A stretch of DNA of 64,000 nucleotides from Anadara kagoshimensis. Its lineage: Eukaryota; Mollusca; Bivalvia; Arcoida; Arcidae. Below are positions 48,191-60,030 of this stretch, piece by piece (the stretch's first letter is position 1; every line of letters starts with the position of its first letter). A model generated the notes under the pieces. It made no database searches and was not told the origin of the DNA. It was given only the letters and a program-made list of their open reading frames with translations. The stretch covers positions 11,116,698 to 11,180,697 of the forward strand of contig CM037860.1 of NCBI GenBank assembly GCA_021292105.1, in the 5' to 3' direction. Both the position numbers and the translations under genes were made by a program.

Positions 48191-48649
48191 TTAAATACTA
48201 ACTTAATGACAGCCATGTCCATATGGGACTTTTTTCTGAAGCCGATCATAGAGTAACCTAATTAATAAAGTAATGCAAGAAGACATTCTATAATAACTTC
48301 TAGTTTTTGGAGAGAAATCAATATTTATCAATAGCAATAAAGCTATAGAATATCCAGTCTTGATATCGCTTTGCCAAAGGTAATTTTCTTAACAATATTT
48401 TATATCACGATGGCTTAGATCGGGTTTGACGATGGTATTTTTGTCTGATTCACTTCTTATCCTAATTTACCAATTATTTAAAATGTTATATGGTAGTTTA
48501 TTGAACAATAGATTAGGCTTTTATATGTCAATCAAATATTTTTACCTAAAGCATGATTTCACCACTAAAATGGTATCAACTCTTATCTCTGGGCAATATG
48601 CAGAATGGTTCGTTAGCGTACCACGGTTACCATGAAACGTGGTATCAAT

Positions 48650-48830
48650 TTTGCATGTCTCTTCCGAAGGATCCCGTGACTTTCATTTCTAAAACCGATT
48701 ATTTAACGAAAGAACAGCCACAGTCTATTTTCAGCCTTTATCCATCCCCTACCCTTCCAAGATTCGAAGCCCGACAACCATATAGGGACAGAAACTCTCT
48801 CAACTGAGCTACCGAAGTAGTGCGTGTTCT
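48650..48830 (-). mobile_element. tRNA-headed SINE
   Basis: The minus strand reads CGGTAGCTCAGTTGAGAGAG (A box, about 48813-48794) followed by GGGCTTCGAATC (B box, about 48772-48761), the promoter pair of a tRNA-derived SINE. Farther along (about 48690-48660) comes AAGTCACGGGATCCTTCGG, a block of the kind seen in invertebrate SINE bodies and related to the 32.9-kb fragment. The 3' end cannot be placed. Confidence 0.6.
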
Positions 48831-49264
48831 ACGGTGAAACGCCACTGTCGGACTAAAGTGTGGAAAGGATAAAACGGTTGTCTTAGTTGTACCTAATTTA
48901 AAGATTAATAGAGCAAATGGAAAACAATTCAATGGTATTTGGAGGTTCCAGTTGCCCTACTAATGATGATGCTACCGTTAAGATTCAGAATGATCAATAA
49001 TGAACATAAAGGACATGACATGTGTCTCATTAGTAAGAACAAATTTATGTACTTCAACATCCTAAATCCTTGTACTATGAAACCAGTGTTTTATCATTAA
49101 GAACTGAGTCTTGTACATTGAAATCATTACTTAATGAGTATGATTTGTAGGAGTTCGATTTGCCTGCTGTATTAATGTGTTTTAATCCATCATATATAAT
49201 GACTTTTAAGACGCGCATAATGTGAAGGCGCCTACATATGGCTAATTGATATTGTTCTGATATA

Positions 49265-49423
49265 ATCAAAAACAAACATACTAATCCATTTCCGAATCAC
49301 AACCCAGAAGCAAAGTAAAAACTTTGGAACTGACAAGTAAGGTTAGACACGTTAACTTCCACCAAGGAAGTAAGACCGGGTGCTCCGGAAGGGTAAGCAC
49401 CTCCTGTCTAGCTACAACCGCCG
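49265..49423 (-). mobile_element. RT3 repeat copy 19, well preserved
   Basis: It has a complete terminus. Hairpin 2 reads ACTTCC-ACCAA-GGAAGT and hairpin 1 GGTGCT-CCGGAAGGGTA-AGCACC, both perfectly paired. It is 5'-truncated at CAACCGCCGATAG, next to the LINE fossil that follows. Confidence 0.85.
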
Positions 49424-49479
49424 ATAGAAAATAATAAGTCTGTACTTAGCAACTTCAAACCTTACCTGAACATTACCTT

Positions 49480-49865
49480 AATTCTCTCGGTGCCAGGAAG
49501 CACACAAGGGCGTCATATCTCCATGTCGATCGGTCTAAGGCTTCACGACATGCCGTATTCCAGGTGTTCAAGCCTGCACCGTTCCTTTCCGCTCCTACCG
49601 TCCGCAGCCAAATTGTTTTAGGGCGGCCTATATTCTTTCTACCCTCATGAGTCCACCCAAGGGCAACAACATGGTCGTCTGTCTTCCCTTTCCTCAGTAC
49701 ATGGCCAAACTAGTTCCATCTCTCCCTCCTTACTTCATAACTGATCCACTTCTGCCATTTTAAGGACTACTTTGTTGGTGATGTGTTGCTGCCATCGAAT
49801 TTTGTAGATTTTCCTGAGGCATTTGGTTTGGAAGGCGACTTCAAACACGGCACAATATCTGTTAA
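49480..49865 (-). pseudogene. 3' end of an RTE-like LINE reverse transcriptase, degenerate
   Basis: From 49709 down to 49480 one minus-strand frame reads FGHVLRKGKTDDHVVALGW, then GRKNIGRPKTIWLRTVGAER and AGLNTWNTACREALDRSTWR. These are the H-V-x-R, GRP(K)TTW and D-R..WR hallmarks of the C-terminal tail of many invertebrate LINE polyproteins. Upstream (about 49860-49740) FQTKCLRKIYKIRWQQHITN supplies the preceding conserved R-CLRKI..W segment in another frame, so at least one frameshift and a stop lie between. It is unrelated in sequence to the LINE at 40-45 kb. Confidence 0.8.
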
Positions 49866-51029
49866 GGACAGAAACAGTCAAACAAGATATAGCAATGGAA
49901 TGAAAACAAATTCTGAAAAAGAGTCTTATAATTAAAGCTGATAATTTGTTTATAGTTACCTTTCGTCTACCAGGCAAATTTCGATTTTATTGTATGTACA
50001 GGCAGAATTTAAAAAAAAGATCAAAAGTCATCGTTACTTAGGAATTTCACTAAAAATACAGTTTTAGAATAATTATAAGAAACGTTTAGATTATCTTATA
50101 AGGTGTTGAATTATTGACATAATGCTTACTACTTTAATACATACTTATTTACGATAACCTTTGATAAAGTAGTAAAGAGGTAAATAATAATGTAACTACA
50201 CATTAATATTCAAACTAATTCAGAATTTCACATTAAAAAAATGAAATGTTTTTACATTATTTCCCTAAGCCATACTGACAAAAAAATATATACAAAAAAT
50301 ACTGTGTTCACCAGCTTTGATTTACATTAGAATAATAGTCTCATCATATTATATGCATATACTAATGGGCACTTTCTTAAAAAAAGGAAAAATAAAAAAA
50401 AGTTAAGAAGTATTGTATTTAAGATTATTATGAATATATTTGTAAGCTATGATTTATTTTATAAATATTACTCAAAAGTTATTGTACTCTCTAATATGAC
50501 AAAGGGACGTGGTAAAACGTTTTGTACTCATCTACACAATTTATTAATATAGCTACAAGAGGAAAAAATGTTATAATGGGATTGTACTTTCCTAAAATAC
50601 GCATCATTTGACCATAAAAAATGATAATAAAAAGTCGTCTTTTGAAGGTGTTATATTATTACTAAAAATCGTATATTGACAGTTTAGTGGGTGTTTATGC
50701 CTATCATGTTCTTAAATGATTAAATAAAATAAAGACACTTTATTGGTGAATCAGACTAAATTAAGATAAAATCAGGCCCATGAGTACAAATGCTCACATA
50801 TCATATGGATGTTAATTACAACATGCACATATAGCAAGATTATGTATAAAATAGCAAGATTATGTATAAAAATTGTCGTTTGTGTTTAAATGTCTATATA
50901 AACGTTACCATTCCACATCCTATTTATCATATATATTTTTGAATTGATTGAACAATATTTATCACACGAGTAAATGCATACACAGAAACTAAATTGCAAG
51001 ATTTGCATTTGCACTTTCATTTCTAACCA
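49866..51029. other. AT-rich spacer, nothing recognised
   Basis: No gene or repeat beyond homopolymer-like tracts. A small direct repeat (ATAGCAAGATTATGTATAAA twice) occurs near 50831-50871. Confidence 0.45.
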
Positions 51030-51372
51030 ATCAAAAACAAACATACTAATCCATGTCCGAATCACATTCCAGAAGCAAAGTAAAAACTTTGGAACTGACA
51101 AGTTAGGTTGGACACGTGAACTTCTACCAGGGAAGTGAGACCGGGTGCTCTGGAAGGGTAAGCACCTTCTCTATAGCTAGCTACACCCGCCACATGTGTA
51201 ATCAAAATTGTGTGAAAAGAACTATGAGACGTCAAATATATCCAGGGCAATCCGGGACAAAGAGACATGAAACTTATCATCAAAACTGTGATGACGGCCA
51301 TAAAACTTTTTGAGGACCTTGATAAGCCTAGGCTTGCAATATCCCTGAGTCAATTAATTACAAAATAAACTA
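51030..51372 (-). mobile_element. RT3 repeat copy 20 with RT-tail remnant
   Basis: A long minus-strand copy with complete terminus, slightly mutated hairpins (ACTTCT-ACCAG-GGAAGT; GGTGCT/AGCACC intact), CACCCGCCACATGTG and the GAACTATGAGACGTC stop-region block. About 150 bp of RT tail follow (plus-strand AAACTTATCATC..ACTGTGATGACGGCCATAAAAC..CCTTGATAAGCCTAGGC). It ends near 51372, where the consensus encodes NKLLTQ. Confidence 0.85.
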
Positions 51373-54300
51373 CATTAATGACATATAATTAGGAGAGACC
51401 TATTTTTCTAAGTTTAAATATTGTGACCCAAACATCATAAATTTAATTAATTTTTTACTAATATGAAATTACCTCAAATAATAGTTGTTTTAACAAAATA
51501 GTGTTGCAAATGTCAAACATATTTTATTTCGTTGCTTAGGGAATAACAGTTGACTTTAGCCTAATTATGACTTAAATTGCAATCATGAAATCAGTGGATA
51601 AATATATATGGTTGCTGAGAACTTTCTGTATGTTTGCTAAGGATACGAGCTAGGTCAAAAACTATATCCTGAATTTGACCTCTTTCTTAAAACACAAAAG
51701 GTTACAAATCACTAACATACATTCTTTCCCTCTACAAATAATAATAGTAAAAATGTTCAGATAACAAACGTGAAAATGAGCGACCTAATTGACGCAGAAT
51801 TTCAGGTTTGGACACTGGGTAGGGGGTCAAATTGTGTCTACATCTTTTGGTCTGAGCCAGGGAAATGTTTATGTTTCACATATAAGTCCCCGTGACTTAT
51901 TTCCTTAATTGCGGCAATGAAGAGTAAATACATGAATAGTTACTAATCAATAATCATTCCAATGGTGGCATTGTAGTTTCGTATATGTTAATAGTCACAG
52001 ATGCAGATACTAACACGAGTTTGCTCGTTGCACAGTGCCTTAAGTTAGAGGATCTTTCAATGAAAGGAACTAAAACAATTATTCACAATAATAATGATCT
52101 CGACAACCATTTCGAAAAACGACAGATGCCTTTCATTAGTACACAAAGAAAATACTTTTGTGGATTATCGTTATACAACAGAGTATCGTCTAAGTATTCT
52201 ACCATGAAGCTTTTATTCCAATCACGACAAACATCTGGTCGCCGAAGGGCATTTGCAGAAAAAAAACACGTCGTCTGGAATTATTCCTTTTATGAACTGG
52301 CTTCCTTGTTCTGCTAACAGGAAATATCTCAGAACCATTCACATTACAAATAAGTTCTATGCCCACACAAAAAGATAGAGCTTCTGCTCTGTCCTTGCCA
52401 CATGTCAAATAAAAATACATTTTATAACAGAATCAACACATGAAATGTTAAACCATAATTGATTTCTGTTCACTGACATTGGAATCTAACTTGAAAATAA
52501 AATCTGACAACACAAGAAAATATATAAATAGTCAAACTATATAAAGACTTGAAATACATTTTTAAAAAAATCAAATTTTAGAACGCAGAATAATGTACTG
52601 AAGATTGTTAAATAAAATGGTTAATATGCCTTAAAAAGCTTTTCTGATGATAACGAAAAATAGCGAATAGATTGCTCTTATTGTCAATTTTCACTACTTT
52701 ATGGGTATTCATATTTTTAGAATTTAAAAATTTACCAGTAAAACTATATAGAATGTATACTTTTATCACAGAATCGGAATATGCCGTTCATGCATGTGTA
52801 TTGTTCTGGTCGGTTGCTTGATCCTAAAGACTGTATCGGTACATTGGCCCTTGACACTTGACACGCGATTTGATTTAGATGACCAATTAGAAATAGCTTG
52901 TCAATTCCGGGTCCCCTGGTACATGAACCTCAGGTGAATCCGTAAGCACTTTTATTGGCAATTAAAAATTAGACAAAGCCATATTTCGTATTATATTATA
53001 GCTCCTGACATGGATCAGTATGTTCGTTTTTGATAGATCAAAGAAGAGATATTTGACATTTAATTGTTATAACCATTGACCAATATAACTTCAAAATAAT
53101 GATAATTGGCATAATACTTACTGGCAGCATATATATTTGATATTGTAAAATATGGATGACAATCATACAGACATTATATACGAGATCTTCAAACTCTTAT
53201 ATTTATCTTTTTTTAAATTAAAAAATCAAATCTTTGAAACAGAATTACATGTGCATAGGTATGTTGTTTCTACAACTTTGTTTAGAAGAGTAAAGGCTAT
53301 TGGCGCACAAGGTAATTTCAATTCATTTTTTTCTATTTCATAACAGCAACCTTCATTTGAAGACGTGATGAGATACAGAGTATAGCGTAGATAATTAAAT
53401 TTAAAAGCTAGCGATGGTAAACATTTTGGTTTACAATTATCAGCTATAGTTCTGGTTATCAAAGGTCCTTCATGAAGAACCTTCTGTGTACTGCTTGGTT
53501 GAGTGCAATGAGGGTTTGGTTTCAAATTCAAAATTAAATACGTATATTTTTAACCTTGACTATAACTATAAACCTTTTATAACCGCTATGAAGGAACTTA
53601 AGCATTGATTTCCAGTTATATCGTTTTATTTCTAACTTCAAAGAACGTATTGTCTTAAAATATAATCCATTGTAATATGACCCTATCATAAGATATATAA
53701 TTATCCATATCGATATTATCAAGATTTAGATTTATATCTTATAAAAAGATAATGTAATATAATTACAATGATTTCAATAGACACATAAAGATTATTAACG
53801 CATGCATACATTTAAATAAAATGCCACAGTTGTCAAAGCCATTTACTTCCGATACTGACCCTGTTTATGGTTAAATAAATGTGATTTTCATAGAAAAACA
53901 TTATTTGAAATGCCTTTTTCATATAGGATGAAAGGCATATGGTGTCGTTTAGTTTATCATTACATAGATTTTTTTCCTTTGAACTTATTAACGCTTTATT
54001 CTTACGGAATATATAATGCATGTATCATTGTAGTCCAATAACGATATGTCCTTAACCAGCGAAAAGGTTGTACGTTTGCGACATCTCTTTTGCAAATTCA
54101 TACCATTTATTCGGAATATTTAATGCTTAGTTCAATATAATTCTAATGAACTTTTTTCTTCGCTAGTATTTGTGAATTTAATTAAATGCTTAGACTTCGT
54201 TCGGAGTTATACTATTTCACATTAATGGAATTTGGCTTTTATAATAATAGCCCCCGTTTGAAGTTAAGAACGTGCAAAGAAGAGGCAGCAAACATACAGA

Positions 54301-54537
54301 TTTATGTTTAATCAAAATAAAAAACAAAGTAAAATTTCAGATAATGGTCAAACCGAGCTATTGATTAAAACAAATTATACTACATATATAGGTAATGGTA
54401 GCTTAACATTTTTCTTCTCATATAACTTATTGAGTATTGGCATTTTCTTGGTTTAAATGTTTAAAATTTTGAAAATGTTTTATTACATCATCCTTCTAAT
54501 TTTTATGATTGAATACTATGCCGTTATTAATTGGGAG
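51373..54537. other. Spacer with one RT3 scrap
   Basis: GACATGGATCAGTATGTTCG..TTTTTGAT at 53005-53033 is an RT3 3'-end fragment on the plus strand. Opposing frames at 51985-52317 (+) and 52199-52420 (-) overlap. The minus one ends MPFGDQMFVVIGIKASW and looks slightly protein-like, but has no supporting context. Confidence 0.4.
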
Positions 54538-54753
54538 TCATTTGATATATTTGGCATCCCATAGGTTCATGTTCGTTTCACTAAAGTTTGATTACATACA
54601 TGGTTGCTGTAGCTAGCTAAACGGGAGGAAGTACAAGTATCCGGCCACATTTCCCTGCTGAAAGTGCACGTATTTAACCTAACTTGTCAGTTTCAAAGTT
54701 TAACTTTGCTTCTGGATTTTGATTCGGACATGGATCAGTATGTTTATTTTGAT
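54538..54753 (+). mobile_element. RT3 repeat copy 21
   Basis: It starts at the RT stop region (TTTGATATATTTGGCATCCCATAG), keeps GTAGCTAGCTAAAC, has a deletion destroying hairpin 1, a mutated hairpin 2, and ends GTTTATTTTGAT. Confidence 0.75.
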
Positions 54754-55340
54754 TGCAATTATACCAAATATAGAAAGTTATAATGCTTGGGTTGTAGTTA
54801 TATAACATGGTTCCCATTACCATGTGACCTTTGGTCTGTCTTTTCCCGTCATAATCGTACAATTTGCATTTGAAAACTTGTTCTATTGTTTTAATTGTTT
54901 TCATTGTTAAGTAGTTTATTCTTTTAAGTTACAGGGAACATATGTTGTTCCGAATGCACTCTTCATAAACCCTGATTGAGAAGTCAAAAATGATATGTAC
55001 TATTCCCTATTGCATATTTGGCTGGTATTCAGGCACCAGTATAACATATTTTTGCAGTATGCTAATACATTTTCTTATAATAACTTTGTGTTGTATTGCG
55101 AGTTTAAAGAGTGCTGCCCTGTCATTAAATTATAATTACATGTTTAAGTGGTACATCATGTCACAAACGACTCGTTTGTCGCGCTAGATTTCTTAAGAAT
55201 ATTTGTTATGCTAATACATAAAAAAAACAACTTGTATGTAGATTCTAATATGAAGAAGACAATTTTGTAAAATTATCAAATTAGCGCATGGCAGTGTCGT
55301 AAGGGGAACTTTTAAAATATATTATTTTTATAAGTATTTT
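54754..55340. other. Spacer, nothing recognised
   Basis: A 65-codon frame at 54990-55187 has no identifiable motif. Confidence 0.4.
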
Positions 55341-58093
55341 GTATACCATTTATTAATTTTTCTGCTTTACTTATTAAGAATATCAACAAAGCGGTCAAAA
55401 TGTAGCCAATATTGTGACCAATAGAATTTGTTTACTGATATAATTGACTGAAGAATTCATTTCACATTACATATAAACTCTGATATAAAATCACGTACTT
55501 TATATCTCTGTTACTTACTAATGTTCAAAATCTGCCTTTTATGTTTTCGAAATACGAAAGTTTAATTATTACATCAAAAAGGGGATAGATGTTCAAGGCA
55601 TATGGAAATGGTCTTATCTAGGTAAACAACATTGACCTGTCCGCTAGACCATTCATTAGAAATATTCATATAGTAGGACCGATCCAATACATGGGTAACA
55701 TTAGAATTCGCATGTAAGACATGTACAAATTGCTCATGATTAATTCATCTCATATAGACGAAACGGGATCCCTATAACGTAAATTTACTCGTTTATAATT
55801 GATATTTAAATCAAAGGTCGAGCGCACAGGTCAATGTTGTTTACCTATGCAACATTATATGGGTTTAAGGTTCAAATAACACGTAACAACAAAATATGTT
55901 TGACGTATTTACGGCTTTACAACCAATATTGTTTTGACATATTTACCATATAAAAAGAGATTGACGTATTCAGCTCTCTCAAAATGGTACTAACATTATT
56001 GGAACATTAGGTTTAGTAATCAATAAAAATAAAACTTTGACACATATGTCAGTTCTGGTTAAAATAACAATGGTTTCTCGTAAGTAACTGTTTTCCAAAT
56101 GCGTGAATAAATCGGACTTTTATCAACAAAATGCGGTTGGTTTCGTTATCCCTTGTACAAGGGATAGTGTGCAAGCCTCTGGAAGATCTAGAGCCTCTGT
56201 CTTGCATGAAAGTAATTATCTGAAGTATAGAATTACTGCATGTTCTCCATATTTAGTCTATTCAACTTGCAACACTAGAATATGTGCAAAGATTCAGTCA
56301 GATGCAAAGAGGGACCATGCTGAACTAGTAGGCATAATAACCAATAAGCTATAGTCCCATCCCATCAAAAATTATTTTTATAAACTTAATTTTTACTATC
56401 TATGATTTAAAGCATAGAGAATTCGTGTCTATGGCAATAAGCGTCTGGGAATTCAAGAACATTAAAATTGAATTCGGGTTATCTTTACATCCTAAGTGTA
56501 GTTTTGTTCATGTAACAAAACAATACACATGACATGTTTTTGTTTATTAAAACATGTTTAAAATAAATAAAAAAAACCCACTTTAATTACACTTAAGTTT
56601 CATTTTACATCGTTAATTTAGTTAATAAGATCTTCCAAAACATATTATAATTTTTGAAATTTAAATCCTACTAAATATGAGGTCTGATTCACTTATCAGT
56701 TAAGGTTATAATAACCAATATTATTATCAATATGGTTGTGTTAAACACTACTTAATCAGTAGATAGGTTACGAAAAAAACCACACATGATAATTTGGCAA
56801 TCAACTCAACATGAGTGGTATGTGTGGTGTATTTTAAACCAAAATAAAGCTTACTTATTTAACTTCACAGAACGTTGTACTACTGTGACTCAAATACCAC
56901 GAGAAATATAACGATCGTACACCCCAAACCCTATCCTCTGTGATAAACGAGCAGCATGCCCCATCAGAGCAAGCACTGTTTTTTTCCTTGATATGTAAGT
57001 TTGTTACTGTTAATGGATTTTAGATGAAGATCTGTGTTTTTATTTCTTTTGACGCGTATTACCAATTTATTAGTTTTTTGTGTTTTAAAGTACATGTGTT
57101 GTAATAATAATGAGATTCCTTACTACTTTCCGTTAACTTACGATGTTCCGCACTTTTGAACATATATCACCATAATAATCAGTGAACGTAACATACAAGT
57201 TACAAACTGTATAATAGATATCAAGACAATAGACTATTTTGTAGGCATACCGAAAACATTGCTTCAAAACTATTTGACAGCCATGATTACAAAAATGATA
57301 ATTTAAATGTCGTACATGTGTTACTCTTAATTCTGTTTGTCATATCCATAGAAAATGGACTTACAAGATTGTAATATGTCAATACAGTTATAAATAACTA
57401 TTAATTTGTGTTTTAATCTTTTCTATCACTTTCTTATTAACATTAATCCCATCTCTAAAATGCAACTCATTTTATTCTTGTTATGCAACTTTATTATCAG
57501 TTAAAACATTATTTATCATCTTAAATGCTTATGTGCTATGTAAAAATAACAACACAAAAAAACTCCTTTTCTTATCAACCATATAGGTAACGCTTTTAAA
57601 ACAGCACATCATAGCTGATATAATAAAAGTAATTTCTCATGTCAGAAGGCAGAAAGTACCAGTTGATACACTATTGTTTCTCAACTAGAAAAGATTTCAC
57701 ATCCAATGTTAGGACAAGAGTTTGAATATACTTAATTTAGTACCCGATTACTACATGGGCTATAGAAAACTGTAATAAATTAAAATATTATAGTGAAACA
57801 AAAAAGTTCAAATAGGTTTTATTTAGTAATTATGCTTTTTGTATCAATCCCATTAAACGTTTTTTAAACCGTGTCGAAGCTATATCAGGCTATATTAAAA
57901 ATACTTTGAAAATTATAGCTTTTAGTTGTATACACGTTCATGTCTATGTTAAACGATGTATTACAGGAATAACACTGCATGGAATTGAGAAAAAGCTATA
58001 TCTTGATAGTTTTTATATATTATCTTTATGTTATTTTACCGTTTTCAACACGTGTATTGTCTTATATATCAGTTTTCCTATAGTATGTGCGAA
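55341..58093 (+). repeat. Tandem segmental duplication, copy A
   Basis: This segment is collinear with 60031-63950 over its whole length. Examples: GTATACCATTTATTAA at the start; ACGGGATCC at about 55765; the highly conserved block GTTACTGTTAATGGATTTTA near 57003; CTTTGAAAATTATAGCTT near 57904. The 83-codon frame at 56103-56354 is not open in the other copy and so is probably not a gene. A third, partial copy exists at 22.9 kb, so the unit may be an unclassified large mobile element. Confidence 0.75.
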
Positions 58094-58123
58094 TGTTAAA
58101 AAAAATAAAACATTTCTTCATAT

Positions 58124-58237
58124 GATCAAATGAAAGACAAACATACCAATCCATGTCCACAAGAGGAGTAAGACCGGGTGTTCCGGATAGGGAAAGCATC
58201 TTTTGTTCAGCTAGTTATATCCGCCACGTGTGTATTG
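58124..58237 (-). mobile_element. RT3 repeat copy 22, internally deleted
   Basis: The 3' terminus (ATCAAATGAAAGACAAACATACC) is joined directly to hairpin 1 (GGTGTTCCGGATAGGGAAAGCATC, decayed). The roughly 60 bp between, including most of hairpin 2, are deleted. It sits just after the end of duplication copy A. Confidence 0.7.
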
Positions 58238-58417
58238 TACCACATCAGGAACTAGGATCTTCATTCTAAAATTTACGCTCGTTTTGAATTCCCTTCAATA
58301 AATCTCTTGAGAGTAACTAAAGATATTTGCCAAACCATTTCCTTTGGCAGTGTAACCTTTCACCCGATACTTCAATGTTTGTTTCCTTTGACGGTGACAA
58401 TGGACAAACTTTTATTT

Positions 58418-59708
58418 GGCAAAGTGTAAAATGTGGACTGGATTGGACCCTTGGACTGGACTGGACTCTTGGATTGGATTGGACTTTGGTGTAAAATGTG
58501 GACTGGATTGGAATCTTGGATTGGATTGGACTCTTGTATTGGATTGGACTCATGGACTGGACTGTTGGACTGGACTCTTGAACTGAACTCATAGACTGGG
58601 ACTTTTGCGTTGGACTGTTAAATTTTTTAACCAAGTTCTTATGTTTCTTTTACATTTTTTTAAATTTTATTCATTTGTTATTGAACAAAGAGATTTCTCA
58701 AAGTTTTGTATAAATCAAATTGTGTTGCGACTTGGTAATTACTACATTTCATTTGTGATTTTATCAATACCTACTACAATGTTTAATTTCCTCTTTATTA
58801 TGATGATATCTTATTTCAAAAGAGATTGTTTCTCAGATGTCATTTATCAAGTGAATGTTTTAGTTAGAGATTTTTTGACATTTGAAAAGTCACACATGCT
58901 ATGTCGGAAAGTTAAAGGTGATGATAGCACATGTCTTTGAGACATTTTTTCACTCGAAGCATGAATTGTAGAGATAACATCACAACACCTTAAAAACTAA
59001 TTATAAACAACAGCTGTAGAAAATTATGCAATATGATACTATTTATGAAACTACACTACCATTGTCAGTAGTAAAATTTTTAAAGTTATGTTTAATGATT
59101 CCATGAACCATAAATAAAAATAGTAATTAGTTTAATTAAATTAAATTAATGAATTCATTTATGTTAGTTGATTATTTAGATTAATTAAAAATTACCATAT
59201 GTATTACATCACAACATACTGTAATTGTTACAGAACCATTATATATATCCTGTAGTTGTCAACATCTTATCTTACTTAGTATCATTAATGTGGTTCTAAA
59301 GTTTCCTCATTTAAGATCAACAACCTGTCATCATTCCAGATAAAACATTAAGGAGGTTGTAAAATCAAAAACAGCGTTAAGGAGAAAAATTTGCAACCTT
59401 TTTTGACTTGTGTCACTTTTTAGACATGGCATAGAATATGAACTTAATTCTTATTATCCATGGTAGCTGTGTTTTTCTTTGGGGTGCATATATAAAGAAC
59501 AGACATTAGTAGTAGATATATTTGGTATTGATTTAATCTAATTTTATTATTTATAAAAATTGTAAGTCCAATTTTAAGTCTAGTCCGCAATTCTAACCAA
59601 GAGTCCAATTCAAGAGTCCAATCCAGTCCAAGAGTCCAATCCATGAGTCCAGTCCAAGAGTCCAATCCAATCAAAGAGTTCAATCCAATCCACATTTTAC
59701 ACTTTGCC
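58418..59708. mobile_element. 1291-bp element with 9-bp target duplications and repetitive inverted ends
   Basis: CTTTTATTT occurs at 58409-58417 and 59709-59717, immediately outside perfect terminal inverted repeats GGCAAAGTGTAAAATGTGGA. Inside the 20-bp ends, both arms continue as degenerate TTGGACTGGA / GGACTCTTGGA arrays (58436-58612 and, inverted, 59568-59690). The left array also holds a second copy of the GTGTAAAATGTGGACTGG end at about 58490. A 9-bp duplication fits Mutator-like transposons best. There is no transposase frame; the interior is AT-rich. Confidence 0.85.
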
Positions 59709-59717
59709 CTTTTATTT

Positions 59718-60030
59718 GACGTCATTATAATCGAAAATTGAAAATTGGATAAAACAGCAAAATACTTCTTTTTAGTCCCAATTTGGTCCGGTCGCCATTC
59801 CAAAGGTTAAAACACTGAAATATAAAGATTAAATCTTAATTGTACTGGATGATAATCCCAGTTGCTCATTCATTCAATTTACCCGTGATCAATTAAAATT
59901 ATCGTTCAATGAATTCAATGCACTCAAAGTGCAATACTAACGCATTTGTGAAAACACATGTTTGTATTTTTGTGTGTAATTACATGACGTTTGCAACGCG
60001 GTCTACAATGAAGAAAAAATTTGTTTTCAG
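59718..60030. other. Spacer between the element and duplication copy B
   Basis: No feature recognised. Confidence 0.4.

Noticed and set aside
52199-52420. Minus-strand frame ending MPFGDQMFVVIGIKASW
   Set aside because: Overlaps a longer plus-strand frame, has no domain match and no partner exon.
52644-52665. CTGATGA followed by GAAA, considered as a third hammerhead
   Set aside because: Only 4 nt separate the two core boxes, too few for stem II, and no stem I pairing is present.
56103-56354. 83-codon frame in duplication copy A
   Set aside because: The homologous stretch in copy B (about 60840-61110) is interrupted by stops and indels, so the frame is not conserved.
58317-58634. 105-codon minus-strand frame rich in Ser, Pro and Gln
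   Set aside because: It is the translation of the TGGACTGGA array in the end of a transposable element.
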